Assembly (NCBI RefSeq): GCF_003336245.1
Contig: NZ_QPHM01000001.1
Span: 496,001 to 560,000 of the forward strand
DNA from: Haloplanus salinus
GTDB taxonomy: Archaea; Halobacteriota; Halobacteria; Halobacteriales; Haloferacaceae
Direction of reading: 5' to 3'
DNA length: 64,000 bases
This document shows positions 42,214-51,211 of the stretch, piece by piece (the first letter of the stretch is position 1; each line of letters opens with the position of its first letter). Both the position numbers and the translations under genes were made by a program. The notes below the pieces were generated by a model. The model saw only the letters and a program-made list of their open reading frames with translations, had not been told where the DNA came from and did no database searches.

Positions 42214-43389
42214 TCACTTCTCGATGATGCTCTCTTCGACCGCCTCGCCGAAGTGCCGGGCCACGTCCTCGTAGTAGACGAGCATCTCGTCGCCGGTTTC
42301 GAGGTCCGTAACGGCGGTCCGGCCCTCGCGGGTGTGGACTTTGATCGTTTCGGCGTTCTGGAGGAGCGTCTCGATGCGGTCGACGCCCTCGTCGGTCTCG
42401 ACTTCGGCCTGGACGCGGAACATGGGTCGTTTCTCGATTTTGACGCGACCGACCACGGTTTCGCGGGTGTTGCCCTCGGTGTCGACGACCTGCACCTCGT
42501 CGCCGCTTCGGAGTTCGGCGAGGTACTTCGTCCCGCCGCCGGGCGAGCGAACGTAGGCGTGGACGGCGCCGGCGTTCACCCGGAAGGGCCGGGAGGCGAC
42601 GTAGGGCGACTCCGCCGTCTCCGCGTGGACGAAAAAGAGGCCGCGCGACATCGACCCGACGAGCATCCCCTCGTCGTGTTCCATGAGCGACCCGGTGTCG
42701 ACACAGACCCGGTCGGCCATGCCCGTCCGCTCGACCGTCGTCACCTCGGCGAACTGGAGGTCGAGATGTTCGCGTTCCGCGGCGTCACGGACCTCGCAGG
42801 TGCGGCGAATCTCGTCCGGGTCGCCGGAGTCGAGGAGGACGCCGTCGGCACCGAGTTCGAGCGTCTCGAACGCGGTTTGGGCCTCCTCGGCGGTCGTGAC
42901 GCCGGCGATCAGGTCCGTCTCCTCGCCGATGCGGGCGATGAGATTTTCGAGGGGAATGATCGTCCAGTCCTCGCCGACGACGATGGTGTAGTCGGCGTCT
43001 CTCGCCGCCTCCTCGGCGAAGGCCTCGTAGTCCTCGCTGAAGATGCGGACGTACGCACCCTGTGCCCGGTCGTCCGCGTGGCGGAGCGTCGAGAGATCGG
43101 CGGAGCCCGAGAAGTCGGGCGGAAGGTCGACCGTGCCGTCACCCTCCCCGTTCTTGCCGACGACGTACGCGTCGGCCGTGCTCCCCTCGGGTTCGGCGTC
43201 CTCGACCAGATCGGCGTCGGTCCGGAACGCCGCCACGTCCACCTCGCCCAGTTTACGCACCTGTGCCACGTCGGCCTCGTCGACCAGCACCCAGTCGACG
43301 CCGGCTTCGAGGCCGGCCGTGATGCGCTTCTTCCGCGTCTCCCAGTCGCCGACCGTCCCGTCGGCTTTCAGCCACACGCTCCGTGTCAT
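42214..43389 (-). CDS. aroB': 3-dehydroquinate synthase II (AroB')
   Basis: 391 residues. MTRSVWLKADGTVGDWETRKKRITAGLEAGVDWVLVDE is the family start; MADRVCVDTGSLMEHDEGMLVGSMSRGLFFVHAET and YLAELRSGDEVQVVDTEGNTRETVVGRVKIEKRPM are highly conserved blocks. The enzyme oxidises and cyclises ADTH (the AroA' product) to 3-dehydroquinate with NAD, replacing the bacterial DAHP route. It lies 49 bp after aroA' and ends the aromatic block. Confidence 0.95.
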   Translation of the reverse strand: MTRSVWLKADGTVGDWETRKKRITAGLEAGVDWVLVDEADVAQVRKLGEVDVAAFRTDADLVEDAEPEGSTADAYVVGKNGEGDGTVDLPPDFSGSADLSTLRHADDRAQGAYVRIFSEDYEAFAEEAARDADYTIVVGEDWTIIPLENLIARIGEETDLIAGVTTAEEAQTAFETLELGADGVLLDSGDPDEIRRTCEVRDAAEREHLDLQFAEVTTVERTGMADRVCVDTGSLMEHDEGMLVGSMSRGLFFVHAETAESPYVASRPFRVNAGAVHAYVRSPGGGTKYLAELRSGDEVQVVDTEGNTRETVVGRVKIEKRPMFRVQAEVETDEGVDRIETLLQNAETIKVHTREGRTAVTDLETGDEMLVYYEDVARHFGEAVEESIIEK

Positions 43390-43438
43390 TGTCGGCAACT
43401 CGTGATGCCGTGGCTTGAACGTGGCGGACGGCGTCGGA

Positions 43439-44230
43439 TTAGGCTTCGAGCAGGCCGCCGCGTCGAAGCGCCTCGTCGACGCCGGCGCCGTCGTGGATGA
43501 TGGCCGAGATGGCGCGCGTGATGGCGCCGGGGTCGTCGTGCTGGAAGATGGAGCGACCCATGGAGACGCCGGCGGCGCCGCCGTCCATCGCACCGCGGAC
43601 CATCCGCACCGTCTGTCGGTCGGTGCCGCGGCTCCCGCCGGCGATGACGACGGGGAGTCGGGTGCCCGCACAGACGGGAGCGAAGCTGTCGCCGTCGCCG
43701 CTGTACCCCGTCTTCACTACGTCGGCGCCGAGTTCCTCCGCGAGGCGGACGGCGTGAGCGAGGGCCTCCGGGTCGTCCTCGGCGATGTCCGGACCGCGGG
43801 CGTAGGCCATCGCGAGGACCGGAACGCCGAGTTCGTCGGCGCGTTCGGTCACGTCGGCGAGAGCCCGCATCTGCTCGGGTTCGTACTCGGAGCCGACGTT
43901 GATGTGAAAGGAGACGGCGTCGGCGCCGGCCCGGAGGGCGGCCTCGACGGTTCCCGTCCGGCGCTTGTCGTCCTCGTCCGGGCCGATGTTCGTCGAGCCG
44001 TTGAGGTGGGCGATGTAGCCCGCGCCGTTCTTGTTGTCGTGGACGCGCGGTGCGACGCCCTTCTGTGTGAGGACGGCGTCCGCGCCGCCGTCGGTCACCG
44101 CGTCGATGGTGGCTTCGATGTCGACCAACCCCTTCAGCGGCCCCATGGTGACGCCGTGGTCCATGGGGACGATCAGGTAGTGGCCGTCGGTGGAGATGCG
44201 TCGGAGGCGCGCCCGTGTTCCCGTATCCAT
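43439..44230 (-). CDS. aroA': 2-amino-3,7-dideoxy-D-threo-hept-6-ulosonate synthase (AroA')
   Basis: 263 residues, class I aldolase-like (beta/alpha)8. VPMDHGVTMGPLKGLVDI near the N-terminus and VVKTGYSGDGDSFAPVCAGTRLPVVIAGGSRG with the Schiff-base Lys are diagnostic, as is the C-terminal AMDGGAAGVSMGRSIFQHDDP. It condenses an aspartate semialdehyde unit with a ketose-derived unit to feed the archaeal shikimate route. It sits between trpA and aroB' on the same strand. Confidence 0.93.
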   Translation of the reverse strand: MDTGTRARLRRISTDGHYLIVPMDHGVTMGPLKGLVDIEATIDAVTDGGADAVLTQKGVAPRVHDNKNGAGYIAHLNGSTNIGPDEDDKRRTGTVEAALRAGADAVSFHINVGSEYEPEQMRALADVTERADELGVPVLAMAYARGPDIAEDDPEALAHAVRLAEELGADVVKTGYSGDGDSFAPVCAGTRLPVVIAGGSRGTDRQTVRMVRGAMDGGAAGVSMGRSIFQHDDPGAITRAISAIIHDGAGVDEALRRGGLLEA

Positions 44231-44253
44231 ATGTTACCCTGTACCAGTGGCGC

Positions 44254-45102
44254 TTATGTACGTTCCGGATGCGGCCGTTCGTTCGGCGGCGCGGCACCCC
44301 GGCGCGCTCCCGTCTTGAGTTCGCGCGCTTTCGATTCCAGCCGGCTCGCCACGGTCACCGGCGGGTCGCCGCGTTCGGCGCCCTTGGCGACGATGTCGAC
44401 CAGGGCGGAGCCGACGATGACGCCGTCGGCGCCGGCCTCGATCACCCGCTGTGCGTGGTCACCCGACGAGATGCCGAACCCGACCGCCTTGGGGACGTCC
44501 CAGTCGGCGATCCGTGCGAGGCTCTCCTCGGTCTGATCGGAGAGGTCCGTGCGCGCACCGGTCGTGCCGAGACGGGCCTGCACGTAGACGTAGCCCGACA
44601 CCTGCGACATGATGCGCTCCAAGCGCTCGCCTTTCGTCGTCGGCGCGACGATGAAGACGAGTTCACAGTCGTGGGCGTCACACGCCTCACGTAAGGGCGC
44701 GGCCTCCTCGGCGGGCAGGTCGGGAACGACGAACCCCTCGATTCCCACCTCCGCGGCGCGGCGAACGAACGCCCCCGGACCCCGCTTCTCGCCCTCGCCG
44801 AACTGGTAGATGAGGTTGTAGTAGGTCATACACACCAGCGGCACGTCCACGTCGAGGTCCTCGACGAACTCGAAAAAGCGCGTGGGGGTCATTCCCCCTT
44901 CCAGCGCGCGGACGATGGCGCTCTGGATGGTCGGCCCCTCCGCGATGGGTTCGGAGAAGGGGAGGCCGAGTTCGATCACGTCGGCGCCGCCGCGTTCCAG
45001 CGCCTCGACGTACGACAGCGACGCCTCGTAGCTCGGGTCGCCCGCGGCGAGGTAGGGAACGAAGGCGGGACCGTCGGTGAACGCCTCGGAGATCCGACTC
45101 AC
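44254..45102 (-). CDS. trpA: Tryptophan synthase alpha subunit
   Basis: 282 residues starting at [50 protein letters not shown] carries the catalytic Glu; [15 protein letters not shown] and [15 protein letters not shown] are further family blocks. It cleaves indole-3-glycerol phosphate to indole for TrpB. The GTG shares one base with the trpB TAG stop, so the two are closely coupled. The tail is slightly extended and basic. Confidence 0.96.
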   Translation of the reverse strand: MSRISEAFTDGPAFVPYLAAGDPSYEASLSYVEALERGGADVIELGLPFSEPIAEGPTIQSAIVRALEGGMTPTRFFEFVEDLDVDVPLVCMTYYNLIYQFGEGEKRGPGAFVRRAAEVGIEGFVVPDLPAEEAAPLREACDAHDCELVFIVAPTTKGERLERIMSQVSGYVYVQARLGTTGARTDLSDQTEESLARIADWDVPKAVGFGISSGDHAQRVIEAGADGVIVGSALVDIVAKGAERGDPPVTVASRLESKARELKTGARRGAAPPNERPHPERT

Positions 45103-46349
45103 TAAAATCCCCCCGTCTCGGCGAACGTCTCTATCTCCGGCGCGTTCTCGATGTCACGGCCGTGAGTCTCCTCCAGAACGGTTTCGAGGTCCTTGTCGCC
45201 GCGACCCGACATGTTGAGCAGGATGACGTCGCCGAGCTCCTCGTGGTTTGCCTCGACGTAGGCGGCGGCGTGGGCGGATTCGAGCGCCGGAATGATTCCT
45301 TCGAGCTGTGAGAACCGATGGAACCCCTCCAGGGCGCGGTCGTCGTCGACGTTGACCGCCGTGACGCGCCCGCGGTCCACGAGGGCCGCGAGTTCGGGGC
45401 CGACGCCGGCGTAGTCGAGGCCGGCCGAAACGCTGTGAGACTCCATGATCTGTCCGTCGCGGTCCTGCAGGATCCGCGTCCGGGAGCCGTGAAGGACGCC
45501 CTCGGTGCCGGTCGAGAGCGTCGCGGAGTTGGGCGCGACGCCCTCCTGTTCGTCGACGTCCAGACTGCTGCCGCCGGCCTCGACGGCGTAGAGGTCCACG
45601 TCGTCGTCGGGAATGAACTCCGCGAAGACGCCCATCGTGTTCGACCCGCCGCCGGCACAAGTGAGGACGGAGTCCGGGAGGCGGCCGGCCTGCTCACGAA
45701 TCTGCTCGCGGGCCTCCTCCGAGATGACGCGCTGGAAGTCCCGCACCATCGCCGGGAACGGGTGGGGACCGACGACGCTCCCGATGACGTAGTGGCTGTC
45801 CTCGACGTTCGTCGCCCAGTCGCGCATCGTCTCGCTGATGGCCTCCTTCAGCGTGCCGCGACCGACGGTCACCGGGTTCACCTCGGCGCCGTTGAGGCGC
45901 ATCCGGAACACGTTGGGTCGCTGGCGGTTGATGTCCCGCCGACCCATATACACCTCACAGGGCATGCCCAGGTGGGCACACGCCATCGCCGTGGCGGTGC
46001 CGTGCTGACCGGCGCCCGTCTCCGCGATGATGCGATCCTTACCCATGTACTTCGCCAAGAGGACCTGCCCGAGCGCGTTGTTCAACTTGTGCGCGCCGCC
46101 GTGGAGGAGGTCCTCTCGTTTGAGATACACGTCGCGGTCGTACCGGTCCGAGAGCCGCCTGGCCTTCTGGAGGGGCGTCGGCCGGCCGCCGAAGTCGGCC
46201 AACCGCTCCCGGAAGTCGTCCATGAAGCCGTCCTCGTTCTCCAGTACGTACCGCTGGTACGCGTCTTCCAGTTCCTCGATGGCCGGCATCAACGCCTCGG
46301 GAACGTACTGTCCGCCGTACTCGCCGAACTTGCCTGTGTCAGAACTCAT
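45102..46349 (-). CDS. trpB: Tryptophan synthase beta subunit
   Basis: 415 residues. [18 protein letters not shown] opens it; [21 protein letters not shown] holds the PLP Lys; [12 protein letters not shown] and [15 protein letters not shown] bind PLP and phosphate. TrpB joins indole and serine. It is the canonical TrpB1 type (associates with TrpA). Translation is coupled both to trpC (ATGA overlap) and trpA (one-base overlap). Confidence 0.97.
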   Translation of the reverse strand: MSSDTGKFGEYGGQYVPEALMPAIEELEDAYQRYVLENEDGFMDDFRERLADFGGRPTPLQKARRLSDRYDRDVYLKREDLLHGGAHKLNNALGQVLLAKYMGKDRIIAETGAGQHGTATAMACAHLGMPCEVYMGRRDINRQRPNVFRMRLNGAEVNPVTVGRGTLKEAISETMRDWATNVEDSHYVIGSVVGPHPFPAMVRDFQRVISEEAREQIREQAGRLPDSVLTCAGGGSNTMGVFAEFIPDDDVDLYAVEAGGSSLDVDEQEGVAPNSATLSTGTEGVLHGSRTRILQDRDGQIMESHSVSAGLDYAGVGPELAALVDRGRVTAVNVDDDRALEGFHRFSQLEGIIPALESAHAAAYVEANHEELGDVILLNMSGRGDKDLETVLEETHGRDIENAPEIETFAETGGF

Positions 46350-47104
46350 GCTGTGGTAAATCGCCGCACGTTGTCGGTCACGTCGCCGTCCATGATCGCA
46401 CTGCCGATCAGCAGGGCGTCGGCGCCCGCCGACCGCATCCGCTGCACGTCGTCGATCGATCCGATCCCGCTCTCCGCGATTAGCGTCACGTCGTCCGGAA
46501 CGTGGGGGGCGATCGACTCGAAGGTGTCGAGGTCGACCTCCAGCGCCCCCAGGTCGCGGTTGTTGACGCCGATCAGGTCCGCGCCCGCGTCGAGCGCCCG
46601 GTCGAGTTCCACACGGGTGTGGACCTCGACCAGCGGCTGGAAGCCCCGCTCCTCGGCCGCCCGCAGGAGGCCGGGGAGGTCGTCCACGAAGCGCGCGATC
46701 AACAGGATCAGATCCGACGCCACGATATCGAGTTGGGACTCCTTGAGGATAAAGTCCTTGCGCAGGACGGGCACGTCGACCGCCGCCCTGATGCGTTCGA
46801 GCGCGTCGGTCGACCCCCCGAAATGGTCGGGCTCGGTCAACACCGACAGCGCCGTCGCCCCGCCCGCGACCATCCCTCGCGCGAGGTCGGTCGGATCGTC
46901 GTCGCGTCGGCCGTCCGTCGTCGGACTCGTGGGTTTTATCTCCGCGATCACCGGGACCCGTCCGTCCGCCTCGGCGGCCGCGCGGGCGTCCGAGAAGGAC
47001 TGCGCGTCGACCGAGACGCGCTCCTCGCTCCCCGCCCGTTCGTGGGCGGCGTCGAGGATCGAACGCACCGCCGGCGCCAGTTCTTCACCATTAGCGTCCA
47101 TCAT
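46346..47104 (-). CDS. trpC: Indole-3-glycerol phosphate synthase
   Basis: 252 residues. Blocks: [13 protein letters not shown] with the catalytic Lys, [25 protein letters not shown] with the next Lys, [16 protein letters not shown] and [15 protein letters not shown]. It makes indole-3-glycerol phosphate for TrpA. Two ATG codons (47104, 47101) are adjacent; the first is ~28 nt from a TATA-like element. It begins the five-gene aromatic block. Confidence 0.96.
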   Translation of the reverse strand: MMDANGEELAPAVRSILDAAHERAGSEERVSVDAQSFSDARAAAEADGRVPVIAEIKPTSPTTDGRRDDDPTDLARGMVAGGATALSVLTEPDHFGGSTDALERIRAAVDVPVLRKDFILKESQLDIVASDLILLIARFVDDLPGLLRAAEERGFQPLVEVHTRVELDRALDAGADLIGVNNRDLGALEVDLDTFESIAPHVPDDVTLIAESGIGSIDDVQRMRSAGADALLIGSAIMDGDVTDNVRRFTTA

Positions 47105-47127
47105 TGTACACTAACGGACTGATTTGC

Positions 47128-47137
47128 ACATAAGCCT
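47128..47137 (-). promoter_or_regulatory. TATA-like element of the trpCBA-aroA'B' block
   Basis: The minus strand reads GCTTATGTGC ~28 nt before the trpC ATG, predicting a leaderless transcript for the five-gene unit. No leader peptide or attenuator is visible. Confidence 0.4.
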
Positions 47138-47176
47138 TGCGTCCCATTTTTGCGTCGACCCGCCCACCGGGAACGC

Positions 47177-47620
47177 ATGGAAGGTATCTACGCACGCGAA
47201 TCGCCGCGGTTGGGGCGTGCGGTCCAGGTGGGCGTCGTCGGCGACCGGGTCATCAGCGTCTCCTTCCCCGAGGCCATCCCCGACGACGCCGAGCCCGACC
47301 ACCCGCTTCTTGATCGCGTCTTCGACTACCTCGACGGCGCCGCGGACCACTTCGACGACGTGACCGTCGCGCTCACCGTGCCGACCGACCAGCGGACGGT
47401 ACTCGACGCCGTCCGGAACGTCCCCTACGGCGAGACGGTGACCGTGGCGCGTGTGGCGCGACTGGCCGGCCTCGACGACGAGGACGAGGCGGACTTGGAG
47501 GCCGTCCGCGAGGCGCTTCGGGCCAATCCAGTCCCGCTGTTCATCCCCGACCACCGCGTCTCGGGGGCAGGCGCGACGCCCCCCGAGGTGGCCGAGCGAC
47601 TGCGTGACCTCGAAGCCTAA
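47177..47620 (+). CDS. Alkyltransferase-like (MGMT-fold) protein lacking the acceptor cysteine
   Basis: 147 residues. The C-terminal half is an MGMT DNA-binding domain: LDAVRNVPYGETVTVARVARLAG (helix-turn-helix), then ALRANPVPLFIPDHRVSGAG. In true MGMT the motif is PCHRV; here position 125 is Asp (PDHRV), so it cannot accept an alkyl group. Atl1-type proteins lack the Cys, bind alkylated guanine, and flag it for nucleotide excision repair. The N-terminal part is a short variable domain. ATG 47177 is family-like (MEGIYARES). Its TAA overlaps the convergent CPBP stop. Confidence 0.85.
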   Translation: MEGIYARESPRLGRAVQVGVVGDRVISVSFPEAIPDDAEPDHPLLDRVFDYLDGAADHFDDVTVALTVPTDQRTVLDAVRNVPYGETVTVARVARLAGLDDEDEADLEAVREALRANPVPLFIPDHRVSGAGATPPEVAERLRDLEA

Positions 47621-48381
47621 CTACCCCACCGCTCGCTGACGACGAACTCCAGGGCGTTCACGAGGTAGTGGGCGACGACGACGGCCACGAGGCTCCCGGT
47701 GAGGACGAACGCCGCCGCGAGGACGAACCCGAGCACCCCGGTGACGACGATGCCGACCCGCCCCTGTGCGCCGTGGCCGAGGGCGAAGGCGACGGAGGAA
47801 AGCGCCGCGAGAAGCCATGGCGAGACGTCGAAACCGGTCGCGAACGCGCCGATCAGAACCCCGCGAAAGAGCAGTTCCTCGAAGCCGGCGACGAGCGGCA
47901 GGACGACGAGCAACAGGACCGCCCACCCCGCCGCCGAGTCGGGCGCCATCGCCTCCCGGAGCGCCGTCGCGTCGCCGAAGCCGAACCGGTCGCTCAGGCG
48001 CGAGCCGGCGGCGTTGACGGCGTAAAGCGAAACGCCGAGGCCGACGCCGGCGGCGAGGGCGGGCGGCGCGAGCGGGTCGGCGGCGAGGCCGAGCGACGAC
48101 GGCGGGACGGCGGCGACCCACAGCCCGACGACGAGGAGGGAGGCGAACAGGCCCTGCGAGACGACGACGTTGACTAGAAGCGTCGTCGTCGAAAAGGGCG
48201 GGGGACCGGACCGGTGGGTCCCGACGACGCGGTCGCCGAGCGAGGCGGGGTACTCCACCGCCGTCGGCTCGGGAAGCGGTGGCTCGGCGGGAGCGAGGAC
48301 GTCCGCCGACGCACGCGCGAGAAAGAGCAACCCCACGAGGACGACGCCGACGAACCCAGCGAAGGCCGTCCACTCGGGCAT
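47617..48381 (-). CDS. CPBP-family intramembrane metalloprotease
   Basis: 254 residues with about seven membrane helices. The three CPBP motifs are EELLFRG (~150), FALGH (~185) and HYLVN (~235), the zinc-binding Glu/His set of Rce1-like proteases. Such enzymes cleave within or near membranes; substrates are unknown, some act on prenylated peptides or bacteriocins. Start ATG 48381. It is 33 bp downstream of the lonB stop on the same strand as lonB ends. Confidence 0.88.
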   Translation of the reverse strand: MPEWTAFAGFVGVVLVGLLFLARASADVLAPAEPPLPEPTAVEYPASLGDRVVGTHRSGPPPFSTTTLLVNVVVSQGLFASLLVVGLWVAAVPPSSLGLAADPLAPPALAAGVGLGVSLYAVNAAGSRLSDRFGFGDATALREAMAPDSAAGWAVLLLVVLPLVAGFEELLFRGVLIGAFATGFDVSPWLLAALSSVAFALGHGAQGRVGIVVTGVLGFVLAAAFVLTGSLVAVVVAHYLVNALEFVVSERWGS

Positions 48382-48414
48382 CAGGATGGAGAGACGGTGG
48401 GCACCGCAGTCGTC

Positions 48415-50529
48415 CTACTGCGGGCTGGGACTGCTCGGACCCTGGTTGACGCTCTGCTTGTCGAGTGCCGAGCCGGTGATCGTCTTGAGCCGGTCGACCA
48501 GCGAATCCTTCTCGGGCTCGCCTTCGAGCGCCACGTCGAGGACTTCGCTGATGTGGCTGACGGGGATGATCTCGATCATCTCCTCGTACTCGTCCTCGAT
48601 CATCACGTCCTGAAGGTTGGCCTCGGGGATGATGACCCGATCACAGCCGGTCTTGGCGGCGGCCTCGATCTTGTGGGTGACGCCGCCGACGGGGAGCACG
48701 TCCCCGCGGACCGAGAGCGAACCGGTCATCGCGAGCGACTGGTCGACGCCGACGCCCTCCAGCGCGCTGATGACCGCGGTGGCGACGGTGATGGAGGCGG
48801 AGTCGCCGTCGACCCCGCCCTCACCCGCCTGCACGAACTGGATGTGGATGTCCTTCTGAGTGATGTCCTCGTCCGAGAACTTCTTGATGATCGCGGAGAC
48901 GTTGGAGACGGCCTCCTGTGCCATCTCCTTCAGCTGGCCCGTGGCGATGACCTCGCCGGGCCCCTGCGAGGGCGTCACCTCGGCCATGACGGGGAGGACG
49001 ATACCGGAGTCCTCGCCCATCACGGCCAGGCCGTTGACGCGGCCGGTGACGTAGCCGTCGGAGACCTGGAGTTCGTAGTCCTTGCGGCGCTGGATGAAGT
49101 CGTCCGCGAGCTGCTGTTCGATGCTGCGGGACCGACCTTTCGCCTGCAGGACGTGATCGCGGGTAGTGCTGTCGGCGTCGTCGGCGCGGGCGATGTCGCC
49201 GGCGACCCGCACCAGCCCGCCGAGGTTCCGGAGTTCGAGGGTGAGGTGACCCTTCCGACCCGCGCGGCGGCGTGCTTCGAGGATGACCTCCTCGATGGCG
49301 TTGGCGGTGAAGTGGGGCAGACGACCGTCTTTCTCGACTTCCTGCGCGATGAAGCGGGCGTACTTCCGGCGCATATCGGGGGTGTCCTCGATGGTGTCGT
49401 CCATGTACACCTCGTAGCCGTACCCCTTGATCCGCGAGCGGAGCGCAGGGTGCATGTTCTCCATCGCGTCGAGGTTCCCCGCCGCGATCATGACGAAGTC
49501 ACAGGGGACGGGTTCGGTCTGGACCATCGCGCCCGAGGAGCGCTCGGACTGGCCGGTGATGCCGAACTCGCCTTCCTGGATCGCCGTCATCAGGTGCTGC
49601 TGGGAGCGCACGTCGAGCGTGTTGATCTCGTCGATGAACAGCACGCCCTTGTTGGCCTTGTGGATGGCACCCGGCTCGACCCGGTCGTGGCTGGGCGTCT
49701 CCATGCCGCCGGACTGGAACGGGTCGTGGCGGACGTCGCCCAGCAGAGCGCCGGCGTGGGCGCCGGTGGCGTCCTCGAACGGCGCCGTCTGCTGCTCCGC
49801 GTTGTTCACGATCAGGTTCGGGATCATCGCGTCCGAGCCACGGGAGCCGTAGCGGAACGCGAGGTAGATGATCCCCGCCGCGAGGATGCCGAGCAGAATG
49901 TTCCCCGCGATGATGAGCGAGTAGCCCAGCACGATGGCGATGATGATCCACATCAGGAAGGAGCGCATCTGGTTGCGCTTGCGGGCCTCCTCCTTGTGGG
50001 CCTCGACGATCTGGTCGCCCTTCCCCGAGGGAACGGTCCGGACCTTCGGCTCGTTGCCGTCGTCGGGGTTGTGGTAGACGAGAACGTCCTGCAGTTCCTC
50101 CTTGGGGAGGAGTTCGCTCATCGCCTTCGCCAGCATCGACTTGCCCGTCCCGGGCGAGCCGATCATCATGACGTGGCGGCGCTGTTTGGCCGCCTTCATG
50201 ACGACGTCGCGGGCGTGTTCCTGTCCAATCACCTGGTCGACGAGGCGGTCGGGGACCTGAATCTCGGCGGTCGACTCGATCTGGAGCCCACCGAGGAGGC
50301 CGTCCTCAGCGTCTTCGTCGATTTCGGCGTCGATCCGGACGTCACTGCCGAGATCCTCGATGGACCCGTTGTCCGCGCCGTCCCCCGGATCGTCACCGGG
50401 TTCCGGGCCGGACGGGACAGGGACGTCGTCCTCCCATTCGTCGGCCCCGCCGGACTCGTCGCGGGGCGGATCGTCGATCCGCTCCGCACCGTCGGCCGGG
50501 CGCTCGTCCGTGTTCGTGTCGTCGTTCAT
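48415..50529 (-). CDS. lonB: Membrane-anchored ATP-dependent protease, archaeal LonB
   Basis: 704 residues. An acidic N-terminus (~1-75) is followed by the AAA domain with Walker A GSPGTGKS (~122). Two membrane helices (~190-225; MWIIIAIVLGYSLIIAG, ILLGILAAGIIYLAF) are inserted in that domain, which distinguishes LonB from bacterial Lon. Walker B is GVLFIDEIN. The protease end holds the Ser in GDSAS (~575) and Lys in THKIEAA (~623). In haloarchaea LonB is essential and controls carotenoid and lipid levels. ATG 50529 removes a spurious 56-residue extension. Confidence 0.95.
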   Translation of the reverse strand: MNDDTNTDERPADGAERIDDPPRDESGGADEWEDDVPVPSGPEPGDDPGDGADNGSIEDLGSDVRIDAEIDEDAEDGLLGGLQIESTAEIQVPDRLVDQVIGQEHARDVVMKAAKQRRHVMMIGSPGTGKSMLAKAMSELLPKEELQDVLVYHNPDDGNEPKVRTVPSGKGDQIVEAHKEEARKRNQMRSFLMWIIIAIVLGYSLIIAGNILLGILAAGIIYLAFRYGSRGSDAMIPNLIVNNAEQQTAPFEDATGAHAGALLGDVRHDPFQSGGMETPSHDRVEPGAIHKANKGVLFIDEINTLDVRSQQHLMTAIQEGEFGITGQSERSSGAMVQTEPVPCDFVMIAAGNLDAMENMHPALRSRIKGYGYEVYMDDTIEDTPDMRRKYARFIAQEVEKDGRLPHFTANAIEEVILEARRRAGRKGHLTLELRNLGGLVRVAGDIARADDADSTTRDHVLQAKGRSRSIEQQLADDFIQRRKDYELQVSDGYVTGRVNGLAVMGEDSGIVLPVMAEVTPSQGPGEVIATGQLKEMAQEAVSNVSAIIKKFSDEDITQKDIHIQFVQAGEGGVDGDSASITVATAVISALEGVGVDQSLAMTGSLSVRGDVLPVGGVTHKIEAAAKTGCDRVIIPEANLQDVMIEDEYEEMIEIIPVSHISEVLDVALEGEPEKDSLVDRLKTITGSALDKQSVNQGPSSPSPQ

Positions 50530-50695
50530 AGAACGGTGTCGTTGGTCAAACTGAAGGGTTAGCGCCTGATATACTTTCTCCCCATGGTTATCATTGACGA
50601 AGCCCAGGTCCGCGGAGTAGAGCCGATCTACCACCACAATTCGACGAGCGCGTCGACTCGTCGATTTTATAAATGCGGGCGCGTACGTCGTCACC
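50530..50695. promoter_or_regulatory. Divergent promoter region of lonB and nadM
   Basis: 166 bp. Toward lonB, AGTATATCAGG (50567-50577, minus) lies ~43 nt from the ATG. Toward nadM, TTTTATAAAT (50665-50674) is ~27 nt from ATG 50696, predicting a leaderless nadM transcript. No short gene found between. Confidence 0.55.
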
Positions 50696-51211
50696 ATGCG
50701 GGGGTTCTACATCGGCCGGTTTCAGCCGTACCACGACGGCCACCATCGGATGGTCGCCGAAATCGTCTCCGAGGTGGACGAACTCGTCCTCGGCGTCGGC
50801 AGCGCCGGTCACTCCCACACGACGCGTGATCCGTTCACCGCGGGCGAGCGAGTGATGATGGTTACCAAGTCCGTCGCGGAGTTCGACTGCACGACGTACG
50901 TCGTCCCCATCGAGGACCTCGATCGAAACTCCGTCTGGGTGAGTCACGTCCAGAGCATGTCGCCCTCGTTCGACGTGGGCTACTCCAACAACCCGCTCGT
51001 CATCCAACTGTTCGAGGAGGCGGGCGTCGAGGTGCGCCAGTCGCCGATGTTCAACCGCGACGTACTGGAAGGGACAGAGCTTCGCGACCGGATGATCGAG
51101 GGCGGCGAGTGGCAACATCTCGTCCCCGACCCGGTCGTCGAGGTGATCGACGAAGTCGACGGCATTCGGCGCATCCAGCGGGTCAGCGAGACCGACACCA
51201 ACGGCCAATGA
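50696..51211 (+). CDS. nadM: Nicotinamide-nucleotide adenylyltransferase
   Basis: 171 residues. GFYIGRFQPYHDGHHRMV carries the nucleotidyltransferase HxGH motif near the N-terminus, VGSAGHSHTTRDPFTAGERVMM is the binding loop, and LEGTELRDRMIEG near the end is the phosphate-binding motif (ISxTxxR-like). It forms NAD from NMN and ATP. Length and start fit archaeal NadM. The stop overlaps the SAM hydrolase ATG (ATGA), a coupled pair. Confidence 0.95.
   Translation: MRGFYIGRFQPYHDGHHRMVAEIVSEVDELVLGVGSAGHSHTTRDPFTAGERVMMVTKSVAEFDCTTYVVPIEDLDRNSVWVSHVQSMSPSFDVGYSNNPLVIQLFEEAGVEVRQSPMFNRDVLEGTELRDRMIEGGEWQHLVPDPVVEVIDEVDGIRRIQRVSETDTNGQ

Noticed and set aside
48214-50562. 782-codon plus-strand frame opposite lonB
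   Set aside because: Its third-codon positions and composition are those of a shadow; lonB on the minus strand is unmistakable.
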